From NCBI RefSeq assembly GCF_051960575.1, contig NZ_JBQCEE010000191.1:1-18062 (forward strand): a stretch of 18,062 bases of DNA. The letters are read 5' to 3'. This document shows positions 12,538 through 18,062 of the stretch, piece after piece. The notes below the pieces were generated by a model, which ran no database searches, had not been told where the DNA came from, and saw nothing but the letters and a program-made list of their open reading frames with translations. Within the stretch, counting starts at the first letter, position 1. Each line of letters opens with the position of its first letter. The position numbers were made by a program, and so were the translations under genes. The DNA is from JBQCEE01 sp051960575 (GTDB taxonomy: Bacteria; Actinomycetota; Actinomycetes; Mycobacteriales; Jatrophihabitantaceae).

Positions 12538-15069
12538 ATGACGACCAGCCCGCTCCTGCTCACCGACGCGCTCACCGGACCGCTGGAGCCGGACGCCGCG
12601 TACGCCGCCTTCCTCGACTGGACGACCGCGCAGGGCCTCGAGCTGTACCCGGCGCAGGACGAGGCGCTGCTCGAGCTGGCGACCGGCGCCAACGTGGTGC
12701 TGGCGACGCCCACCGGCTCGGGCAAGTCGCTGGTCGCCGTCGGTGCACACTTCTTCGCCCTCGCCGCGGGGTTGCGCACCGTCTACACCGCACCGATCAA
12801 GGCGCTGGTGAGCGAGAAGTTCTTCGCCCTCTGTGCGACGTTCGGGTCGGCCAATGTCGGCATGATGACCGGTGACGCGGCCGTCAACGCCGAGGCGCCG
12901 ATCCTGTGCTGCACGGCCGAGGTGCTCGCCAACCTGGCGCTGCGCACCGGCGCCGACAGCGACCTGCGGGTCGTCGTCATGGACGAGTTCCACTACTACG
13001 CCGACCCCGACCGCGGGTGGGCATGGCAGCTACCGCTGCTCGAGCTGCCGAACGCGCAGTTCCTGCTCATGTCGGCCACGCTCGGCGACGTCAGCCGCAT
13101 CGCCGACGACCTCACCGACCGCACCGGACGCGAGACCCGGGTCGTCGGCGCCGGCGCACCGCGACCCGTGCCGCTGCACCACTGGTACGCCGTCACCCCG
13201 CTGCACGAGACGATCACCGACCTGCTCGCCGGTGGCAACGCACCGATCTACGTCGTGCACTTCACCCAGGCCGCGGCGCTCGAGCACGCGCAGTCGCTCA
13301 CCAGCATCAACGTGGCGTCGCGCGCCGAGCGCGACATGATCGCCGAGTTCATCGGCGGGTTCCGGTTCACCGCCGGCTTCGGGAAGGTGCTGTCGCGGCT
13401 CGTGCGGGCAGGCATCGGTGTGCACCACGCCGGCATGCTGCCGAAGTACCGGCGGCTGGTCGAGCAGCTGGCACAGGCCGGGCTGCTCAAGGTCATCTGT
13501 GGCACCGACACGCTCGGCGTCGGCATCAACGTGCCGATCCGCACCGTGGTGTTCGCGGCGCTCGCGAAGTACGACGGCACCCGCCAGCGGCAGCTGCAGG
13601 TGCGCGAGTTCCTGCAGATCGCCGGCCGGGCCGGGCGCGCGGGCTTCGACACGGCCGGCACCGTCGTGGTGCAGGCGCCCGAGCACGAGACCGAGAACGC
13701 CCGGCTGCTCGCCCGCGCCGGTGACGACGAGAAGAAGCGCAAGCGCATCGTGCGCAAGAAGCCGCCCGAGGGCTTCGTGAACTGGAGCAGCAAGACCCAC
13801 GAGCGGTTGCGCACCGCCGACCCCGAGCCGCTCGCGGCGCACTTCACCATCACGCCGGCGATGCTGCTGAACCTCATCGCGCGCCCCGGCGACGCGTTCG
13901 CCCACGCCCGCGCGCTGATCGAGGCGACGCACACGACATTGCCGCAGCGGCGGCGGCTCGTGCGCGACGCCATCCGCGGCTACCGCGCCCTGCTCGCCGC
14001 GGGCGTGATCGAGCGCCTGGACACCCCCGACGCCGAGGGACGCACGGTGCGCCTGGTCGCCGACCTGCCGGTCAACTTCGCGCTGAACCAGCCGCTGTCG
14101 ACCTTCGCGCTCGCCGCCCTCGACCTGCTCGACCCCGAGGCCGAGACCCACGCCCTCGACGTCGTCTCGGTGTTCGAGGCGACGCTCGACGACCCGCGGC
14201 AGGTGCTGTCGGCGCAGCAGTTCAAGGCCCGCGGCGAGGCGGTGGCCGCGATGAAGGCCGAGGGGCTCGAGTACGAGGAACGGATGGAGCAGCTCGCCGA
14301 GGTCACCCACCCGAAGCCGCTCGACGAGCTGCTGACCGCCGCCTTCGCGATCTACCGGCAGAGCCACCCCTGGCTGGACGCCGACCAGTTGCGTCCGAAG
14401 ACCGTCGTGCGCGACATGTGGGAGCGTGCGATGACCTTCACCGAGTACGTCTCCTTCTACGGCCTCACGCGCAGCGAGGGCGCGGTGCTGCGCTACCTCA
14501 CCGACGCCTACCGCGCCCTGCGCTCGGGCGTGCCCGACGCGGCGCGCACCGAGGCCGTCACCGACATCGTCGAGTGGCTCGGCGCGGTCGTGCGGCAGAC
14601 CGACTCGAGCCTGCTCGACGAGTGGGAGCAGCTGACCAGCGGCGACGTCTCCACACCTGTCGAGGACGTGCGGGCACCGGCACCGAGCCGGCTCACCGCG
14701 AACACCCGCGCCTTCACCGTGCTCGTGCGCAACGCGCTGTTCCGGCGGGTCGAGCTCGCCGCGCTGCGACGCACCGACGAACTCGGCACCCTCGACGCCG
14801 CCGCCGGCTGGGACGCCGACCGCTGGGCCGACGCACTGGACGGCTACTTCGCCGAGTACGACCGCATCGGCACCGGGCCGGACGCCCGGAACGCGGCGCT
14901 GCTGCACGTCGACCCGTCCGAGGCGGGCGTGTGGCACGTCCGGCAGGTCTTCGACGATCCCGAGGGCGACCGCGACTGGGGCATCAGCGCCGACGTCGAC
15001 CTCGCGGCCAGCGACGAGGCCGGCGAGCCGGTGCTCACCGTGACCGCGGTCGGTCCGTTCGCCGGCTGA
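12538..15069 (+). CDS. Ski2-like DEAD/DEAH-box helicase with C-terminal DUF3516
   Basis: The 843-residue protein is an ATP-dependent nucleic-acid helicase of superfamily 2. Motifs are Walker A ATPTGSGKS (56-64), TAPIKALVSEKFF (84-96), the DEFH box (149-152) in VVVMDEFHYY, SAT (179-181), and motif VI QIAGRAGRAG (360-369). The segment GVHHAGMLPKYRRLVE is typical of Ski2/HelY-type enzymes. The remainder from about 390 matches the DUF3516 region that accompanies this helicase in actinobacteria. The RNA or DNA substrate is unknown. An ATG at 12526 would add MERT, but GGAG at 12528-12531 lies six bases before the ATG at 12538, so the latter is preferred. The gene ends seven bases from the convergent methyltransferase gene, with no visible terminator between them. 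Confidence 0.92.
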   Translation: MTTSPLLLTDALTGPLEPDAAYAAFLDWTTAQGLELYPAQDEALLELATGANVVLATPTGSGKSLVAVGAHFFALAAGLRTVYTAPIKALVSEKFFALCATFGSANVGMMTGDAAVNAEAPILCCTAEVLANLALRTGADSDLRVVVMDEFHYYADPDRGWAWQLPLLELPNAQFLLMSATLGDVSRIADDLTDRTGRETRVVGAGAPRPVPLHHWYAVTPLHETITDLLAGGNAPIYVVHFTQAAALEHAQSLTSINVASRAERDMIAEFIGGFRFTAGFGKVLSRLVRAGIGVHHAGMLPKYRRLVEQLAQAGLLKVICGTDTLGVGINVPIRTVVFAALAKYDGTRQRQLQVREFLQIAGRAGRAGFDTAGTVVVQAPEHETENARLLARAGDDEKKRKRIVRKKPPEGFVNWSSKTHERLRTADPEPLAAHFTITPAMLLNLIARPGDAFAHARALIEATHTTLPQRRRLVRDAIRGYRALLAAGVIERLDTPDAEGRTVRLVADLPVNFALNQPLSTFALAALDLLDPEAETHALDVVSVFEATLDDPRQVLSAQQFKARGEAVAAMKAEGLEYEERMEQLAEVTHPKPLDELLTAAFAIYRQSHPWLDADQLRPKTVVRDMWERAMTFTEYVSFYGLTRSEGAVLRYLTDAYRALRSGVPDAARTEAVTDIVEWLGAVVRQTDSSLLDEWEQLTSGDVSTPVEDVRAPAPSRLTANTRAFTVLVRNALFRRVELAALRRTDELGTLDAAAGWDADRWADALDGYFAEYDRIGTGPDARNAALLHVDPSEAGVWHVRQVFDDPEGDRDWGISADVDLAASDEAGEPVLTVTAVGPFAG

Positions 15070-15076
15070 GCGGGAC

Positions 15077-16276
15077 CTACTGCTTGCGGCCGAGCACGTA
15101 GAGCCGCTCGGTCGTCTCGCCGCGCGCGGCGTAGGGGCCGCGGTGGTACCACTCGAGGTCGACCAGACCCGCGCCCTCGACGGCCGCGCGCACGGCGGCC
15201 GGGTCGTGCAGCACGACGTCGACGTCGACGGATCGCTCGAACCAGGCGTCCAGATGCCTGATGCCGGCGCCGGCGTGCAGCGCGGCGAGCACCCAGCCGT
15301 CCGAGCGGGTCGGCCGTGCGAGCGACGTGACCGCCCCCGGCAGCTCGGAGGCCGCGAGGTGGATGAGCGAGTACCACGCGAGCACCGCGCCCCAGCCGTC
15401 GTCGTTGCGCGGCCGCATGAGCGAGCGCAGGTCGCCGACCTGGTAGTCCCCGTCGGGGAAGCGGCGCCGCGCCTCGTCGACCATCGCCGGCGTGAGGTCG
15501 ATGCCGACGGCGTCGTTGCCGGCGTCGGCGAGGAACGCGGTGACGTGTCCCGGGCCGCAGCCGACCTCGACGATGGGATGGTCGCCGGCGAGCCGGGCGA
15601 CGTGGTGCAGCAGCCAGCGCTCGAACGGCAGCTCGGCCAGCTCGTCGACGAGCCTGTCGGCGTAGGCGTCGGCGACGGACGCATAGGTCGCGCGCACGCG
15701 CTCGTCGCGTACCTCGCCGCCGGACGCGAGCACCGACTCGCGGTCGACCGGGTCGTCGTCGATCGCGGGCGCGGACTCGGCGATCGGCCCCAACAGGTGG
15801 ATCCAGCGGTTGTCGTGATGCCCGGGGCGGCGAGGGAGTTCGCGCACGAGCCCGCGGTCGGCGAGGGCGAGCAGCGTCTGCTCGGCGGCGGCCTTGTCGG
15901 CGAACGGGTGCAGCCGCTCGGTGCGGGTCTTGAGCTCGCCGGCCGTCTGCGGCCCGCGCAGCAGCAGCACGGTGAGCAGCGCCCGTTCGTCCGCACCGAG
16001 CTCGAGCACCTCGGTGAGCGTCTGGTGGTACTTCAGCGTGCGGCTGCCCGCGCCGGCCCAGACGATCCGCGCGAGGCCGCGGTCCTTGAGCGCGCGCGCC
16101 GTCTGCTCGACGGTGCGGTCGTCGAGGTCGGTCACGGGGTCGCGGCTCGTGGCCTGGTTGCACGCCGTCCGCAGCGCGTTCAGCGTCATCGGGTACCCGG
16201 CCGGCACGGTCACCTGCTTCTCGAGCAGGCTCCCGACGATGCGTTGCTCGGTGGCGTCGAGGACGGGCAGTTCCAC
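15077..16276 (-). CDS. DUF480 (YceH-like) winged-helix protein fused to a class I SAM-dependent methyltransferase
   Basis: The 399-residue protein has two parts. Residues about 1-165 match the YceH/DUF480 family, including the conserved stretch LEKQVTVPAGYPMTLNALRTACNQATSRDPV (residues 19-48) and a second winged-helix repeat. Residues about 190-399 form a methyltransferase with SAM motif I VEVGCGPG (236-243) and an acidic residue in GIDL (D260). The methyl acceptor is unknown. E. coli YceH has only the first part, so this is a fusion. The frame extends upstream to 16414, but that region overlaps the neighbouring gene and is Arg-rich junk. The GTG at 16276 begins the conserved domain and has a TAGGGT box seven bases upstream, which favours this start and a leaderless mRNA. 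Confidence 0.85.
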   Translation of the reverse strand: MELPVLDATEQRIVGSLLEKQVTVPAGYPMTLNALRTACNQATSRDPVTDLDDRTVEQTARALKDRGLARIVWAGAGSRTLKYHQTLTEVLELGADERALLTVLLLRGPQTAGELKTRTERLHPFADKAAAEQTLLALADRGLVRELPRRPGHHDNRWIHLLGPIAESAPAIDDDPVDRESVLASGGEVRDERVRATYASVADAYADRLVDELAELPFERWLLHHVARLAGDHPIVEVGCGPGHVTAFLADAGNDAVGIDLTPAMVDEARRRFPDGDYQVGDLRSLMRPRNDDGWGAVLAWYSLIHLAASELPGAVTSLARPTRSDGWVLAALHAGAGIRHLDAWFERSVDVDVVLHDPAAVRAAVEGAGLVDLEWYHRGPYAARGETTERLYVLGRKQ

Positions 16277-16283
16277 CCGCCCG

Positions 16284-16289
16284 ACCCTA
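16284..16289 (-). promoter_or_regulatory. Candidate -10 box (TAGGGT) for leaderless transcription of the DUF480-methyltransferase gene
   Basis: On the minus strand TAGGGT is followed by seven bases and then the GTG at 16276. This fits TAnnnT with a transcription start at the first codon. It also explains why no proper ribosome site is present, and it argues against the longer reading frame. Confidence 0.4.
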
Positions 16290-16305
16290 GCGGGGCGACG
16301 GCGCG

Positions 16306-16689
16306 TCAGGCGCCCGCGGCGAGCTGCTCGTCGTCGCCGCGGTCGGCGCCGCTGCGGTGCCGGCCGGACGGCAGCACGTCGTGCACGATCGTGAACCAGC
16401 CGGGGCAGCCGCACAGGCAGCCCTCGACCTCGCCGCGGCGGATCAGCCGGCGGGCCACGGCGAGCACCGCCTTGGGGTCGACCCCGTCGATCTCGCGGCT
16501 GTAGGGGGCGAGCGGGTCGGCGGCGTGGGCGACGACCTGGTCCTCACGGCCGCCGAGGATGCTCGCGATGTCCCACCGGCTCGCGCCGGTGTCCTCCGGC
16601 CGGATCTCCCGGGCACGGGCGACCGCGTGCAGGAAGTCGGCGTCGCCGATCTTGTTCCTGCGCAGCGCGAAGCTGGTCCGAATCCCCAT
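16306..16689 (-). CDS. Small protein of unknown function with a CLCGC motif
   Basis: I do not recognise this 127-residue protein. It is soluble, with no membrane segment or signal peptide. It opens MGIRTSFALRRNKIGDADFL, has an Arg/Glu-rich helical middle, and carries CLCGCPGWF near residues 91-99. Three cysteines at 91, 93 and 95 could bind metal, but a fourth ligand is not evident. The tail after about 108 is polar and probably disordered. An ATG at 16698 would add three residues, but GAGG touches it directly. The ATG at 16689 has GAGGA eight bases upstream and is preferred. It sits 29 bases upstream of the DUF480-methyltransferase gene on the same strand, though that gene seems to have its own promoter. 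Confidence 0.65.
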   Translation of the reverse strand: MGIRTSFALRRNKIGDADFLHAVARAREIRPEDTGASRWDIASILGGREDQVVAHAADPLAPYSREIDGVDPKAVLAVARRLIRRGEVEGCLCGCPGWFTIVHDVLPSGRHRSGADRGDDEQLAAGA

Positions 16690-16761
16690 GCGGTTCATCC
16701 TCGCGCAACCCGGCCCAACCCGCGACGTGAGAACGCGCCGTGCGCGGATTGTGCGTGCGCG

Positions 16762-17151
16762 TCAGTCCGCGGGCGGCGTGTCACCCTCGGTCGGCCGCTG
16801 CGCCTCGCGGGCCCGGCGGCGCTGCTCCTCGGCGCGGGTGCGCAGCAGGGCGAGGAACTCCTCGTCGTCGTCGGGGTTGCTCGGCACGGTGCGACCCGGC
16901 CGGTCGTGGCGCGCGGACACCGCGCCGCCGCCGCGCGCAAAGCGCTGGGCGGAGGCGCCGCGACCGTTCCAGTTGCGTCCGGCGATCAGCCAGGCCAGCG
17001 AGCCGAGGTCGACGAGCAGGATGACGAGGATCAGCCAGACCAGCTTCGGCAGGTTGCGGCACTCGCCCTCAGGCGTCGTGATCACGTCGATGATGCAGAA
17101 CAGCCAGACGCCCAGTGCCAGCACGGCGAGCCCGCCGTCGAACAGGATCAT
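16762..17151 (-). CDS. PLDc_N-type two-helix membrane protein with charged C-terminal tail
   Basis: The 129-residue protein has two membrane helices (about 7-22 and 37-57) joined by the loop IDVITTPEGECRNLPKLVW, and AWLIAGRN after the second helix. This is the pattern of the short phospholipase_D-nuclease N-terminal (PLDc_N) family common in actinobacteria, in which no nuclease domain is present. The cytoplasmic tail is charged, with PDDDEEFLALLRTRAEEQRRRAREAQ, and probably helical. Its role is unknown. A GTG at 17163 would add four residues. The ATG at 17151 is preferred because GGAGGG lies four bases upstream. A TACGCT box at 17185-17180 suits a promoter giving a leader of roughly 20 bases. 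It is divergent from the Nif3-like gene. Confidence 0.8.
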   Translation of the reverse strand: MILFDGGLAVLALGVWLFCIIDVITTPEGECRNLPKLVWLILVILLVDLGSLAWLIAGRNWNGRGASAQRFARGGGAVSARHDRPGRTVPSNPDDDEEFLALLRTRAEEQRRRAREAQRPTEGDTPPAD

Positions 17152-17204
17152 CCCGCCCTCCACCTGTCGTGTGCGGCCCAGCGTAGCCCGATAGGTTGCT
17201 GCGC
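17152..17204. promoter_or_regulatory. Compact divergent promoter region between PLDc_N and Nif3-like genes
   Basis: Only 53 bp separate the two divergent starts. On the minus strand TACGCT (17185-17180) could be the -10 of the PLDc_N gene. On the plus strand TAGGTT (17192-17197) ends seven bases before the Nif3 ATG at 17205, which predicts a leaderless transcript. The two boxes are six bases apart, so polymerases at the two promoters would overlap and compete. Confidence 0.4.
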
Positions 17205-18062
17205 ATGGTCGGACTGCGCGAGATCGTCGCGACGCTCGACGCCTGGTTCGATCCGCGCACGGCCGAGTCGTGGGACGCCGTGGGGCTGGTCTGCGGCGAC
17301 CCGGCCGACACGGTCGAGCGGGTGGTGCTCGCCGTCGACGCCGTGCCGGCGACGGTCGACGAGACGCTGTCGGCCGGCGCGCAGCTGCTGATCACCCACC
17401 ACCCGCTGCTGCTGACCGGCGTCCACGGGGTGCCCGCGGACGACCCGAAGGGCGCGCTGGTGCACCGGCTCATCCGCGGCGGTGCCGCCCTGTTCGTGGC
17501 CCACACGAACGCCGACGTCGCGCGTCCCGGGGTGAACGACGCGCTCGCGGCCCGCTTCGGGCTGCTGGACACCCGGCCGCTCGACCCGGCGGACGAGCCC
17601 GCGCTGCACAAGCTCGTGGTCTTCGTCCCGGACGCGGACACCGAGCGGCTGGTCGACGCCCTCGCCGCGGCGGGAGCGGGTGCCCTCGGCGACTACGACC
17701 GGTGTGCCTGGACGACGACGGGCGTGGGCACGTTCCGTCCGCTCGACGGGGCGCGGCCGGCCATCGGCGCGGTCGGTGCGATCGAGCGGGTCCGCGAGAC
17801 GCGGGTCGAGATGGTCGTGCCGGCCGGGCGGCGGCACGACGTCATCGGCGCGCTGCGGGCGACGCACCCGTACGAGGAGCCCGCCTTCGACCTGCTGGCG
17901 CAGGTGCCCTCGCCGGGCCGCACCGGGCTCGGGCGCGTCGGGCGGCTGCCGGCGGCGACGACCCTGCGGGAGTTCACCGCGCTCGCCGCCCGGGTGCTGC
18001 CGGCGACGACGTGGGGCGTGCGTGCGGCCGGCGACCCCGACCGCCGGGTCGAGACCGTCGCC
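17205..18062 (+). CDS. Nif3/DUF34-family dinuclear metal centre protein (3' end outside window)
   Basis: The first 286 residues are present and the frame is open to the window end. Metal-site motifs of the Nif3 family are clear: ITHHPLLL (63-70), VAHTNADVARPGVNDALA (98-115) and ATHPYEEPAFDL (219-230). Residues about 135-225 form the inserted domain found in longer bacterial members, so a full length near 370-400 is expected. Family members bind two metal ions and form hexamers, and GTP cyclohydrolase-like or metal-handling roles have been proposed without consensus. The ATG at 17205 has no good ribosome site but has TAGGTT seven bases upstream, which suits leaderless expression. It is divergent from the PLDc_N gene. 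Confidence 0.9.
   Translation, partial: MVGLREIVATLDAWFDPRTAESWDAVGLVCGDPADTVERVVLAVDAVPATVDETLSAGAQLLITHHPLLLTGVHGVPADDPKGALVHRLIRGGAALFVAHTNADVARPGVNDALAARFGLLDTRPLDPADEPALHKLVVFVPDADTERLVDALAAAGAGALGDYDRCAWTTTGVGTFRPLDGARPAIGAVGAIERVRETRVEMVVPAGRRHDVIGALRATHPYEEPAFDLLAQVPSPGRTGLGRVGRLPAATTLREFTALAARVLPATTWGVRAAGDPDRRVETVA

Noticed and set aside
15067..15079. Possible terminator between the convergent helicase and methyltransferase genes
   Set aside because: Only seven bases separate the stops, and no stem followed by a T run is visible.
13030..15996. 988-codon minus-strand open frame spanning the helicase and the methyltransferase gene
   Set aside because: It crosses two convincing genes in other frames, and its translation is a repetitive Arg/Ala/Gly/Val/Glu/Asp mixture without motifs.
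16277..16414. N-terminal extension of the DUF480-methyltransferase frame
   Set aside because: It overlaps the upstream gene by over 100 bases and encodes an Arg-rich run. The conserved domain begins at the GTG at 16276, which has a promoter-like box just upstream.

Overview
The window is very GC-rich (roughly 70% by eye), its genes start with ATG or GTG, and its protein families are typical of actinobacteria (a DUF3516 helicase, a short PLDc_N membrane protein, long KdpC, TAnnnT boxes a few bases before start codons). It is most likely the chromosome of a high-GC Gram-positive actinobacterium. The genus cannot be fixed from sequence alone. No rRNA, tRNA, CRISPR array or insertion sequence was seen.

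Left part (1-11666) is a potassium-homeostasis locus. After a 27-codon tail of an unrelated + strand gene, a minus-strand KimA-type K+ importer (64-2424) carries an extra C-terminal OB-fold domain. It is divergent from a KdpE-type response regulator (2597-3268). After a 177-bp regulatory gap come a 27-residue membrane microprotein, kdpF, kdpA, kdpB, kdpC, the sensor kinase kdpD and a second KdpE-like regulator (10953-11666). The kdp genes overlap by 1-4 bases or lie 1-7 bases apart, so they look like one transcript. Two unrelated types of K+ uptake system, KimA and the Kdp P-type ATPase, are therefore side by side. GTCAGGAT-like direct repeats, partly phased at 11 bp, occur in both regulatory gaps and suggest shared control by one or both KdpE proteins.

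Right part (11725-18062) looks like ordinary chromosomal genes: a sulfotransferase-like protein, a DUF3516 DEAD/DEAH-box helicase, a convergent DUF480-methyltransferase fusion, a small CLCGC-motif protein of unknown function, a PLDc_N-type two-helix membrane protein, and the first 286 codons of a Nif3-family dinuclear metal protein that runs off the window end.

Points most worth a second look: the KimA-OB-fold fusion, the two KdpE regulators with the more canonical one far from kdpD, the 11-bp phased repeats, a long hairpin touching the start codon of the first kdpE, the microprotein ahead of kdpF, and several genes whose promoter geometry predicts leaderless mRNAs. There is no stretch over 300 bases without a gene. 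The two largest gaps (172 and 177 bp) are the potassium-locus control regions.
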